From the NCBI GenBank assembly GCA_030704615.1, contig CM060733.1, forward strand, positions 60,078,001 to 60,142,000: a DNA stretch of 64,000 bases, read 5' to 3'. The position numbers were made by a program, and so were the translations under genes. Below the pieces are notes generated by a model. That model was given only the letters and a program-made list of their open reading frames with translations, made no database searches and was not told where the DNA came from. Numbering within the stretch: the first letter of the stretch is position 1; the number at the start of each line of letters is the position of its first letter. Source of the stretch: Takakia lepidozioides. Lineage: Eukaryota; Streptophyta; Takakiopsida; Takakiales; Takakiaceae. This document shows positions 24,030 through 34,057 of this stretch, in pieces.

Positions 24030-24070
24030 CCTTAAATATAATATTACAGGAGGGGGTTGATAAGTTTTAA

Positions 24071-24135
24071 AGGGTAGTCTAGTGGTAAGGACGTTATTTG
24101 GGTCGTGATACACCGCGGGATCAAATCACGGGATC
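24071..24135 (+). repeat. tRNA-like SINE head inside the TIR element
   Basis: TAGTCTAGTGGTAAGGAC matches a tRNA A-box region and CGGGATCAAATCAC is B-box-like. It is followed by T-rich and then pyrimidine-rich sequence. It is degraded, and not a functional tRNA gene. Confidence 0.4.
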
Positions 24136-24254
24136 ATTCTTTTTGTTTGTTTTTTTTCCTTTCTTTCTCCCCGCGATCTTTCTCCCCTTCCCTCCCGCGG
24201 GCTCTCTTCTTCCTCCCCTCCTCTCCTCGCCTCTCCTCTCCCCTCCTCTCCCGC

Positions 24255-24344
24255 GTTCTTGGGAGAGTCAGCTTGGTCTTAGCAGGTCGTTTCAATATTT
24301 GCCTGCTCAGCTGCACCGTGGTGGTTCTCAAAGACCAATCCGAC
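24255..24344. repeat. Internal direct repeat, copy 1
   Basis: Begins GTTCTTGGGAGAGTCAGC and ends CCAATCCGAC. It is about 90 percent identical to 24676-24766 by eye, in the same orientation, and both copies lie inside the TIR element. Confidence 0.7.
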
Positions 24345-24675
24345 ATTACTTGACTACAGACACCAGCAGCTCACAGAAGAGAGGTCATTTTGGGTTGATG
24401 GGAGGTCAAATCCTCCATGGGTCATGACACAATGTCAAGGACAACGTGGTGAGGGAACCTTCTTCTTCGACCTATTTCAGCCTGTTTTGCCCTCTCATCA
24501 GACTCGGCCCTGAATTTGCAGCACGGAGCAGATCCTTCACGATTGTGGGACAACTGCAATCGCAAAGTGTGGCGTTTTCTTAAGGTACGATGTGAAGAAG
24601 TTTGTCCATCCTGCAAATGCAGGCTCTTGCCTCCTGTTAGTACCCTGATTTGGTATTCTTCCTAATGTTTACAAG

Positions 24676-24766
24676 GTTCTTGGGAGAGTCAGCTTGGTCT
24701 TAGCAGGCCATGTTTCAATCTCTGTCTCTCAGCTGCACCGTGGTGGTTCTCACAGACCAATCCGAC
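24676..24766. repeat. Internal direct repeat, copy 2
   Basis: Second copy of 24255-24344. Each copy is followed by different sequence, so the unit was duplicated separately from its surroundings. Confidence 0.7.
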
Positions 24767-25207
24767 TTGCAATCGTCTGTCTAGAATTGCAGACCTATGT
24801 ACAGGAGCAGGAACTGGATCAATATGTGTGGTCACATCCAAGTTAGGAGTCTTTGAGGTATAGAATTCAGACCAAGAATCTGATTTCCCTGCTTTCTGAT
24901 CTGTGTCTCTGTGTTCTTGAACATGCTCAACTTGCCAGCTCCCAGCCAAACCATCAGCACAAATGCCAAGCCTCCATTTCCAGCCTTGCTTCAGACGCCG
25001 ACCACAGTCAAGAGCGAAGGAGCAACTTCCCAGCCATTGGCAAGCACCTCCCAGGTATCTGACGGCATTACATGGAACCCCAATAGCAACACCATGTTCA
25101 AAGCTGCTCTTCAACATGTGCTCTCTCCTTCTCCAATAAACACCAGAGACTGGATTCCTCTTAGTTAAACACCTGACCTTTTCTTCCATGTGCTTTTCAA
25201 TTTGCAG

Positions 25208-25264
25208 GTAAACAAGAAAGTTGGAAGACCTCCAGAATCGCGCACCATTGGTGATTGGCTGGCT
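25208..25264 (+). other. Exon-like fragment with intact splice sites
   Basis: A 57-base open stretch encoding VNKKVGRPPESRTIGDWLA is bounded by a pyrimidine-rich TTTGCAG acceptor and a perfect GTAAGT donor. It sits inside the TIR element. An upstream frame at 24911-25168 is Pro/Ser/Thr-rich and looks like protein linker. The parent gene is not recognised. It reads as a captured host exon with introns retained. Confidence 0.4.
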
Positions 25265-25983
25265 GTAAGTCTAACTTCATGAATTTCTTGTTATTCTCAC
25301 ATTCATGACCTGTACATATACCTAGAATAAACATCTTGATGCCTAAGTAATCTATCCGTCTTTCTTCTTTACAAATAAGATAGGTGCTCCCGCGGGTGAT
25401 TTTGAATGTCGAATGAAATTCTTTGACAAATTTTCATCAATGTATTCGCGTAACCGTGCACTCTAGGGCAATCTGGAAGCAATGTCTGCAAATCGGACAA
25501 TCGTGTACAGAGTCAGGTCTGCTGGTTTGCCTTATATTCGAGAGTACGAGTTCCGATTGTGTTGTACATGTACCACATGTGCAGAAAACACTGAATTTAC
25601 CCCTGGATGCGCTGGTCCGTGGAGTGGAGAAGGAAGGCAATGACAACGAGCAGCTGGTCAGGCAGGTCGACAGTCTTGGGAGTATTATGGCATGGCCGAC
25701 CTTGTTGTCGCCCCTGCACTTAAAGCACAGAAAGAGCACTGAGTCCGTCACATCCGTAGACTCTTCATAAACTTTTTTTCTGCATGAATGCTCGTTCACA
25801 TGACTTCTACAAGCAGACTCTCTAGGATTTGACAATGTTGCATGTGGTCACACTCGCCAGAAATCAGGCTTTGAATGAGGGAGGTTTGCCATCAGGTTGG
25901 GCTTGGTATTTTGGTCATTGTCATAGCCTGGGTTGGATTGTTTAGGGGAAGTATAACTACAAGACACAAGCATCACACACAAG

Positions 25984-26235
25984 AGGTCCTTTTGGGTTGA
26001 TGGTCGGTCAAATCCTCCATGGGTCATGACACAAGGTCAAGGACAAGCTCCAGATTACCTATGATTCCCTGTGGAAGGATAGATACAAGAAACCTGCATG
26101 GGTAGATAATCAACTTGAAGCCGTAGAAGCAGCAGCACAATTGATAAAATCAGGCACTGCTGATGAAGGCACCTTCTTCAACACATTTCACCCTGTTTTC
26201 TCTTCCTATCAGAATCGGCCCTAAATTTTCATGTT
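25984..26235. repeat. Second copy of the 24381-24525 segment, with an insert
   Basis: GAGGTC..TTTTGGGTTGATGG through GTCAAGGACAA matches 24381-24442. After an unmatched 120-base insert, the ACCTTCTTC..CCTGTTTT..TCGGCCCT stretch matches 24455-24515. The insert carries a frame reading KKPAWVDNQLEAVEAAAQL. A related AGCAGC..GATAAAATCAGGCAC string recurs at 27060-27095. Confidence 0.6.
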
Positions 26236-26414
26236 GAATTCTGCAAGTTAGTTGGTTGAGTGAATCTAGGATAGTTTGGAATGACTTTGACATGATACTG
26301 CCAATGTGACAACAGGAAAGTATCCAGAAACAGGTAACAGAGACAAGGAGAAGCTGTGGAATGAATATTTTTCTAACCCCAGACAATGGTGGGACAACCG
26401 AGGCAAAAAGGTGA

Positions 26415-28859
26415 ATGCCTATCAGATTACCAGATGTCATTCTGAACACTGCCCCTACCCTGGTGGACATGTATGCCAAATGTGGGTGCATCGCGGATGC
26501 CAAGGGATCAGTGTTCAACTCTATGGCTGAACGAGATGTGGTGTCGTGGAGTGCGATGCTTGCAGGGTATGCACAACAGGGGTGCGGGATGGAGGCTCCA
26601 ACCTTTGAGCAAATGATGGGGGAAGGGGTGAAGGCCGCCGACATAACGTTTGTGTGCGTTTGCAATGCGTATGGCAGCCCTGGAAAGGGCAAAGAGGTGC
26701 ATGGTTGCATCTCCAAAGCTGGAATTGTACCGGATGTGATTATGAACAATACCCTTGTGGACATGTATGCCATTGTGGGAGGATTGAGGATGCGGAGGGA
26801 GTGTTCAACACTATGGCTGAACGAGGTGGTGTCGTGGAACACGATTCATCCAACCGTTGCAACCCACTCCTTTGTATGTTTTTGATTTCTTAGGCTCAAA
26901 CTTTGGGCCAGTTTGTTGGTAACACGATGCGGTAGTGGGTAACGATTTTTTATAGTGACTTTGTTGAGCCCACGATAGTCCACACTCGATTTTAAACACA
27001 AGATTACTTCTGATTCCATGCGGATCAATAGCTACAAGAAAATAGATGGTCAACTAAAGGCAGCAGCTGCAGCGACACAGTTGATAAAATCAGGCACCTC
27101 AACCATGACCACAGCTTCTGAAAGAGAATCAAGAGAGGGAGTCCACAATGCCTCTTCTGGCACTTCTGGGCATGTGAAGATACTTTGTGCGACAGCCTGA
27201 CAGAGGCTCTACAGACTCTAAAACAAGGAGGCAGTTCAGCAGATTCAGATATGTATGTCTGTCTCTTGCTTAAGTGCATCAAGATGGAAGGTCTCGAAGC
27301 TGGCAAACAGGTGCACACTCACATTATCCAAAGTGGATTCACGCCAAATGTTTTTCTACTCAACACCTTTGTCAACTTGTATGTTAAGTGCCGGAACATC
27401 AGGGATGCTCACCAAGTGTTCAACAAAATGCCTCAATGATCTTTGATCACGTGGAATATTATGTTGAAATGATTTACCAAGCATAGGTGTGGTAGGAACA
27501 TTTTGGAGACATATGAGCAAATGATGTGCGAAGCGGTGAAGCCCAACCACATTTGTTTGTATTTGCAATGCGTGTGAAAGCCTGGGAGCAAGCTGGAATT
27601 GTACCAGATGTCATCTTGAACACTACCCTTGTGGACATGTTTGCCAAATGTGGGTAGGTTAAGGATGTGAGGGGAGTTTTCAACACTCTGGCTGAACGAG
27701 ATGTGGTGTCATGGAACGTGATGCTTGCAGGGTATGCACACACAGGGGCACGGGATGGAGGCTTTGGAGACCTATGAGCAAATGATGGGGGACGGGGTGA
27801 AGCCTAACCACATCACAAGGCATTTCACCAGATTCAGATATGTATGTCTGTCTCTTGCTTACGTGCATCAAGATGGAAGGTCTGGGAGCTGGAAAATAGG
27901 TGCATACTCACATCATTCAAAGTGGATTCACGCCAAATGTTTTTCTACTCAACACCCTTGTCAACATGTATGTTATGTGTGGGAGCATCATTGATGCTCA
28001 CCAAGTGTTCAACAGAATGCCTCAACGATCTTTGATCACGTGGAATATAATGTTGGCAGGATGCAATGCGTGTCTGGGAGCTCTGGAAAAGGGGAAAGAG
28101 GTCCATGGTGACATTGTCAAAGCTGGAATTGTACTAGATGTCATTCTGAACACTCCCCTGGTGGACATGTATGCCAAATGTAGGTGCATTAAGGATGCAA
28201 AGGGAGTTTCCATGGTTGAACGAGATGTGGTGTCGTGGAGTGCGATGCTTGCATGGTATGCACAGCAGGGACGTGATATGGAGGCTTTAGAGACCTATGA
28301 TCAAATGATGGGGGAAGGGGTGAAGCCCGACCACATCACGTTTGTGTACATTTGCAATGCGTGTGCAAGCCTGTTAGCTCTGGAAAAGGGCAAAGAGGTC
28401 CATGGCGACATTGTCACATCTGCAATTGTATCAAATGTGATTCTGAACAATACCCTCGTGGACATGTATGAAGGGAGTGTTCGACGGTATGGCTGAACGA
28501 GATGTGCTGTCGTGGAGTGCGATGATTGCAGGATATGCACAGCAGGGGCGCTGGATGGAGGCTTTGGAGACCTATGAGCAAATGATGTACGAAGGGGTGA
28601 AGCATGCGCTTTGCATTGCATGATGTTGAGAAAGAGCTTAAAGAATCGTATCTTTGCCAACACAATGAGAAGCTGGCCATTGTTTTTGGGCTTATCAACA
28701 CACCCTCTAGGATGTCTTTGGGGATCATCAATGTGTGGTGATTGCCACACAGCCACCAAATTCATCTCAAAGATAGCTAAGCAAGAGATTGTTGTACGGG
28801 ATGCAAACCGCTTTCACCACTTCCAAAATGGTGTTTGTTCTTGTGGGGAGTATTGGTGA
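26415..28859 (+). pseudogene. Broken PLS-type PPR-DYW gene
   Basis: Pieces in three frames show pentatricopeptide repeats: NTLVDMYAKCG-type, GKQVHTHIIQSG, RDVVSWSAMLAGYAQQG and GVKPDHITF motifs. The longest open piece is 27900-28496. The 3' end (about 28600-28859) encodes the DYW-domain tail: [12 protein letters not shown] in one frame, then [14 protein letters not shown] and the [17 protein letters not shown] end in another. It therefore ends EYW, not DYW. PPR-DYW proteins are organelle C-to-U editing factors; that is family knowledge. Here frame changes, internal stops and a repeated GKQVH segment (27300 and 27890) show that it is dead. A gypsy RT scrap interrupts it at about 26900-27010. 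The whole lies inside the TIR element. Confidence 0.82.
26900..27010 (-). mobile_element. Ty3/gypsy reverse transcriptase scrap
   Basis: The minus-strand frame holds [18 protein letters not shown], the conserved palm-entry motif of gypsy reverse transcriptase (compare [18 protein letters not shown] at about 55500). Only some 40 residues remain. It splits the PPR remnant. Confidence 0.65.
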
Positions 28860-29548
28860 AATGAAATGCTTGTCACCTAATTGAATGTATTGAACTCTGT
28901 CAGCTACGAGTCAGGTTGGACTCCAACAGTGTCAGCAAAGGCGCACGAAATCTCTTTTTGGAGAGGAATTCTCAACAATAGGTTTTGAAAATAATTGGAC
29001 CTTGCGAAGGTTGAAACTGTAGAACAAGTCCAGAAACTGTCCTAGTTGATGAACAGAGGTGCAGTGACTAGGTCTTGATGGTCTTTAAGAGGGTCACTCT
29101 CTGATGAAAATACCCAGGACTGTATATCAAAAAATGGAAACTTTCTTCAGGCCTCTTGCACATCGGGCATTGACAATGTCCTTTTCCTCTTTGCATCTGA
29201 TTATTGTTCAAAGTGAGATTCCACAGCAAGTTTTATTGAGGGAAACAATTTTTTAATTAATTTATTAGATTTTATTCTATTTTTAAATAAATAAACTTGA
29301 TATAATATAAAAACATACATATACATATTTGAGGGTATTTTTTAATTATTGAAAAGGGAAATATACACACAGAAGGGTGTACTTTTTAAAAATTACAAAT
29401 TTCTATATATTTACAAGAGGGGGTTTTATAATCTTCAAAATGTATGTACAGAGGGTATAATGATCCAAGGACCCGTATACAAGGGGGTTTTTTATTAGGC
29501 GGCGAACGCACGTGATACGGACATTTTATAAAGAGTGCACCCCCCAGG

Positions 29549-29556
29549 CTAGACCA
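29549..29556. other. Target site duplication, right copy
   Basis: CTAGACCA directly follows the right inverted repeat, identical to 23907-23914. Confidence 0.8.
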
Positions 29557-31095
29557 TCACCCATGTCTTCTGTCAGTGGATATCATAAAGCATGTCGTCG
29601 CAACCCTTACCAACACTACCCCAAAACAAGAACTATTGAAGCCACATCGCATGACTCCTCTTCACCAATTCAGCAAACCTATACTCCAACGAGCCAAGTC
29701 CAGGGATCATCAACACACCGCAGCTCTCTCTGGCAGTAGCACATATTACCAAGTTGTCCCTTGATTGGCTACCTTATCCCTTGCATTACTACTACCTAAT
29801 TCAGGCCATATGACAAAATCAAAGAGTCAGCATGAGTAGATCATGCACCCAAACCTTCAAGCTCTGCCCATCCTTCTCCCGCCCAGCCTCGCTTCCCCGC
29901 TGTTCGTCTCCTCGACATTTTAGGGTATTGAACACCACAGATGACGTCCATTCAACGAACATCATCAGTCAAGCAAAAACAACTTAAAACAATTTCACTT
30001 GACAGTGAATACTCTCATCACATTCGCACTACAAAACTATTTGATGCTCATTAATATCAAGAGCAATGTTAACTAGTGAAGGTATATATGTTATGTTTGG
30101 GTGTTTTCCGGTGAAGATATATCGGGATCTTCTCCCATTTTAGCGGTGATGTGTGGTCTCCTCTTAAGGGAGGAGCCAACAAATGAGTTGTCAATCATAG
30201 GCAATTGAGAGACTAAGAAATCAATGCATCCTCTTGTATCAATTATACAATGCATTGGAACTTCATCGCATACCCTTGTTTGGGACATATCTATAATTTT
30301 GATACTAGTAGGAACTACTGTGAGAGAATCTTTATATAGAGCCTCAACACCAAAGAATGATTTCAGAAAGGAGCGTAACGACACTAACAACTAAGTAAAG
30401 ATTAATGCTTAACAATGAGTAAGATGAGACCCGTGCTAAGTAACGAGCAGTAAAAGCAAGACGACTTGCATGGAGGCTGATATGATAAGTAACTGATCCT
30501 TTGTATCCTAAGTTGGGAGATCAGGGAAAAAATGAAACTTTACAAATGGGATTTCTAGACGTCAAATCGCAGGTTAGTTTGACAACCTCTTTTGAGCATT
30601 TGATGTGACGAGAATTTGTCTTCCACATAGAATGATAAAACCATTGATGCAAATCACTCGATTTGCCAAAGTATTGAATAATGTATTCATAAACCTAGAT
30701 ACGATTGACCGGTCTCTGAAAGAGTACTAAAACATCTTGTTGTCCAGAACAAAGATTTCTTTAATTACATACATGTCGATGTCTAACACATATACTAGTA
30801 GGTTGAGAATTGTCAATTGAAGCTCATGTTGGTTTATTCAAATTAAATTGAAAGATATTTGGTGAGAAGCTCAAAAGAATGGAACTCAATCAGCCATTTG
30901 CCCAACAATGATGGTTTCCATGAAAAGGTAAAATTATTAGGTCCCATCTACCACCCAATTTATGCTCTTGCTTATATCACCCAATTCCCAATATTTTTTT
31001 GTTTATATATGAGGATTTTATCTTAAATGCCATGAACATAAGAAACACAAACGGGATAGAAGGAAGAATCAAATAGAAGAGAAAGACTCCTGCTG
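29557..31095. other. Spacer; one unrecognised open frame
   Basis: A 99-codon minus-strand frame at 30091-30390 has plausible composition but matches no family that I know. The remainder is AT-rich without visible structure. Confidence 0.35.
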
Positions 31096-31524
31096 AAGTA
31101 GACCAGTGTTGGGCGGGTATATAAATTACCCTGATATACCCTGCGGGTCTATTGATATATATATACCCTGGTGTGGCAAGTTTAGGTACCCGGATGTATA
31201 CCCTTATATCAGGGTATATTTTTATGATATACCCTTATCCTTATATTTACCCTGCATCAAGACACTCAATATACCCTACTTTTCTAAAGGTTATATGTTA
31301 AAATGAAGGGTATATCTAATCAGGGTATATAAGGGCCTTTATGTGCCTTCATAGCCTTTATGTGCTAGGTCTTTTCTCTTTTTGTTGTGTTGTTAGGGCG
31401 CCTTGAGCTATAAGAAAGCTCCAATCACAACTAAAACAAATGCTACATATATATCATTCCTTAAATGTCATATAACCCAAACAATACCTCTTCAGATCTC
31501 GCATATATATATACATAAAAGGAA

Positions 31525-31556
31525 ACCTGCCCACAATTTAGGTCCTTGAGGGGGGG
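31525..31556 (-). repeat. SINE tail fragment
   Basis: Complement reads CAAGGACCTAAATTGTGGGC then AGGTTTCC, matching the SINE tail. It lies just ahead of the longer copy at 31582-31796, so two insertions or a tail duplication occurred. Confidence 0.5.
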
Positions 31557-31581
31557 ATTTTTTTTTTTTTTTTTTTTTTTT

Positions 31582-31796
31582 CTCAGGAAACCTGGGAGCG
31601 ACAGCCCACAATTCAGGCCCATGAGGAGCGGGAAAGATTAACCCCCTTTCATTTATGGACCATGAGACCTACGGGACCATCAATGCCCAGACCTACTGTC
31701 ACGAACAATCCCAAACACGGGCAAAGCAGCAGGTTCAAACCCCGAACCACCAGAGCCACACATTGTGCACTTACCAGCTGAGCTACCAGCCGATGT
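31582..31796 (-). mobile_element. tRNA-derived SINE, full-length copy
   Basis: Minus strand: A box TAGCTCAGCTGG (31774-31785), then the B-box-like GGGTTTGAACCTGC, a tRNA-unrelated body, and the tail GGGCCTGAATTGTGGGCTG, CGCTCCCAGGTTTCC, ending in a long T-run (A-run on the plus-strand reading of the RNA complement). Same family as 39452-39686. Confidence 0.78.
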
Positions 31797-32142
31797 GCTT
31801 TTTTTTTTAATCTCAAATCTCCTCCATCTTGCATTGGAAATTAACACCAAAATATTATGCAATATCTTATCAATTTTCTCTTTTACCCTAGATTGTTTTT
31901 TTGGTGTTTTGTACATATTGAAGACCATCATATATTCTTTAAAACCATTAAATTATATATGAATTGAAATAACTATCCATACCCGGATTCATACCCTAAG
32001 GGTATATTTTGGCCGGGGGTTATATAGAAATCTGAAAAGTTAATTTATCCATACCCGGAGGGTAAATGATTTGACAAAAATAATTTACTTATACCCTAAG
32101 GGTATATTGAAATCAATATACCCGCACAACACTGAAGTAGAC

Positions 32143-33517
32143 GTAACATATAGCATTACTTAATTTCAAGAGACTAACAGCTGTAAGTAACTAGGCAACG
32201 CCGTTGTCCAAACCTCCCCCAATTACTCAAAAATCCTTATGTACCCATAGATTAAGTGACCGGTATGGCTCATTAGTGAGGGCACAAGACTGCCTCACAA
32301 ATGGTCGTGAAAGCCACTAGATTACACAGGATGTCACCCATAATAGCCAACCAAGTTATAAAATAAGAGTAGCTGGGTCAACACTGTTAGAAGTATCTCT
32401 CATGTCTACATAGATACCATGCCATCTCAACTATATCGACACTCGCCTGTTCATATATGACAGTTGTGTCCATGACTGTAGTTTGTCATATAATTATATT
32501 AAATAACTATATAAAAAATTGTGAAAGATTATTCTGAAATGGATACACGCGAGCGAACAAACCAGTGTTGTACTGGTATTGAATTTTTAATATACCAGTC
32601 GGGTCCGGGTCTTGCTTTGTTATGAAATCAACCTAAATATTGTAGGGTCTGGTTTTTCAAATACAATATTGGTATAAGTATTTGCTTTGGCAGTGGTGGG
32701 TACGTGGTATCAATAATTGGGGATAATTTTTTGCAGTACCAGGGGTATATCAACTCAGGTATCAATACTTTTTGCTCCCATCATACACAACCTGAAAGCC
32801 AAGCCAAAACAGAAACATGCAGCGCACAATAGAGAATGACTAGCCAAATCACAAACATACAACCTGAATATACAAACAAAAACATACATACAAAACTTGG
32901 ATGCAAGAAAATGCAGGAAAATTGTCCCAAAAGAGACAATTTGAATTCATAGAAATATGCCAATGCATTGTTGTAGGTGGAAGTGAAGGCTTGCCCCCAA
33001 AACTTTCTCTTAAAATTATTAGAAGAAAAACCTTGAAAGAGAAAAACAACTTAAACTTAAAAAACAACTTTGTAAAAAATCATCCCTGTTCCATCCAGGG
33101 CCACAGTCCCTGTTCCCAAAAAAATAAAAATAAAAATAAAAATAAAAATCATTCTTTAAAAAAATATTTTTATTTTTCCCTTACCTTATTAATAACAGCT
33201 TCAAGGGCCACTGTCCCCTGTTCTCTAAATAAATTTTAAAAAAAAAATCTTAATGCCGATATGGGATGCTGAAAAGTGGCCATGGGGATGATACACTCAG
33301 TTCACGCAGAATTAGTCATTCATCCATTCAGTCGACCAGCAGCATACCTGGTGGATGGCTGTGGCTATGGCGGTCTGTGTGGAGACAGACATGAGAGAGT
33401 GAAGAAGGCAGTGGAGGGAGAGGGTGGATGTGCCAAACATCACTGCCCTGCGGTTTTTGATCAATCTCAAGAAGGAAGGCCACTGCCCGGATTGTTTCCA
33501 GTTCATGTGAAATAATC
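32143..33517. other. Repeat-rich spacer upstream of ferredoxin
   Basis: 32205-32265 is similar to 22430-22480. 32565-32760 begins CAGTGTTGTACTGGTAT and resembles a hAT end without a partner. 33123-33149 is an AAAATA-type simple repeat, and 33152-33222 is a copy of the dispersed module. The last 200 bases before 33518 probably contain the ferredoxin promoter; no specific element can be named. Confidence 0.4.
33152..33222 (+). repeat. Dispersed repeat module, inverted copy
   Basis: TTTTTCCCTTACCTTATTAA, then AAGGGCCACTGTCCCCTGTT. It is the reverse complement of the left end of the element at 17935 over about 55 bases. Confidence 0.6.
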
Positions 33518-34057
33518 ATGGCGGCCTCGTTGCTGTTTTCCCCTCTGACGTCGTCCTCTTATGGCTCCCCACCGGCATGCTTCTGCTCGCACTCCCTAGC
33601 ATGCTTAAGAAACTCTACAGAATATGCGTGCTGGCGTAATGGGAGGGTAATTGCGCCTGCACTGGCTTCAAAATCTGCGCTGCCAAACAGGCAAAGTTCT
33701 TCGACAGTGCGGAATCCGGGGACATTGCAATGCAGGGCGCAAACCTACACGGTGGAAATCGAACATCAAGGAGAGAGGCACATCTTGAAAGTACCTGAAG
33801 ATGAGACAGTTCTGTCGGTGGCGCTGGAGGCGGGCCTGGACGTACCCTACGACTGCCAACTCGGGGTTTGCATGACTTGTCCTGCCAGGTTGGAAAAGGG
33901 GACGGTGGATCAAACTCAGGGAATGCTGAGCGATGACGTGAAGGAGAAAGGCTACGCTCTCATGTGCGTCTCATACCCTCGCTCAGACTGCAGTATTCGC
34001 TCAATTCCTGAGGAAGAGCTGCTTTCCCTGCAGCTTGTTACATCTTCGGACCCATGA
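33518..34057 (+). CDS. FDC1: Ferredoxin C1, plastid 2Fe-2S protein
   Basis: Single exon of 179 residues. The first 73 are a Ser/Ala-rich, acid-poor plastid transit peptide. The mature ferredoxin domain starts at about QTYTVEIEHQGE. Cluster ligands are Cys113, Cys118, Cys121 and Cys150 (C-x4-C-x2-C-x28-C). The segment DVPYDCQLGVCMTCPARL and the C-terminal PEEELLSLQL match plant FdC1 and differ from photosynthetic ferredoxin (CRAGSCSSC). FdC1 is a stromal ferredoxin with a more positive potential that takes electrons from photosystem I but does not reduce NADP well; that is known of the family. Start and stop are unambiguous, and a GAGAGA tract follows the stop. No defects were seen. Confidence 0.95.
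   Translation: MAASLLFSPLTSSSYGSPPACFCSHSLACLRNSTEYACWRNGRVIAPALASKSALPNRQSSSTVRNPGTLQCRAQTYTVEIEHQGERHILKVPEDETVLSVALEAGLDVPYDCQLGVCMTCPARLEKGTVDQTQGMLSDDVKEKGYALMCVSYPRSDCSIRSIPEEELLSLQLVTSSDP

Larger units (their letters stand above)
23915..29548. mobile_element. 5.6-kb TIR transposon-like element carrying PPR-DYW gene remnants
   Basis: The ends are a perfect 16-base inverted repeat: CCTGGGGGGTGCACTC at 23915-23930 and its complement at 29533-29548. The flanks carry a perfect 8-base direct duplication, CTAGACCA. An ACGTGCGT match follows each TIR at a similar distance. G-rich subterminal motifs of the type ACARGAGGGGGTTT occur at both ends. No transposase frame is recognisable, so the element appears non-autonomous. 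Inside are internal direct repeats, exon-like debris, a broken PPR-DYW gene on the plus strand and a short gypsy RT fragment. Eight-base duplications are typical of hAT elements, but the TIR sequence does not match the two hAT-like elements nearby, so the superfamily is open. The cargo looks like captured host gene sequence, though nested insertion is not excluded. Confidence 0.75.
31104..32134. mobile_element. Non-autonomous hAT element, 1031 bases, with nested SINE
   Basis: Terminal inverted repeats CAGTGTTGGGCGGGTATAT and CAGTGTTGTGCGGGTATAT differ at one base in 19. They are flanked by a perfect 8-base duplication AAGTAGAC (31096-31103 and 32135-32142), as in hAT elements. Subterminal TACCCTAAGGGTATA-like short palindromes are numerous at both ends. 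No transposase frame remains. A SINE sits inside (31582-31796), so the hAT insertion is the older event. Confidence 0.78.

Noticed and set aside
24098-24427. A 109-codon plus-strand frame with Pro/Leu/Ser-rich text
   Set aside because: It covers a CT-rich tract and a duplicated non-coding segment; no conserved content.
30091-30390. A 99-codon minus-strand frame
   Set aside because: No motif or splice context supports it as a gene.
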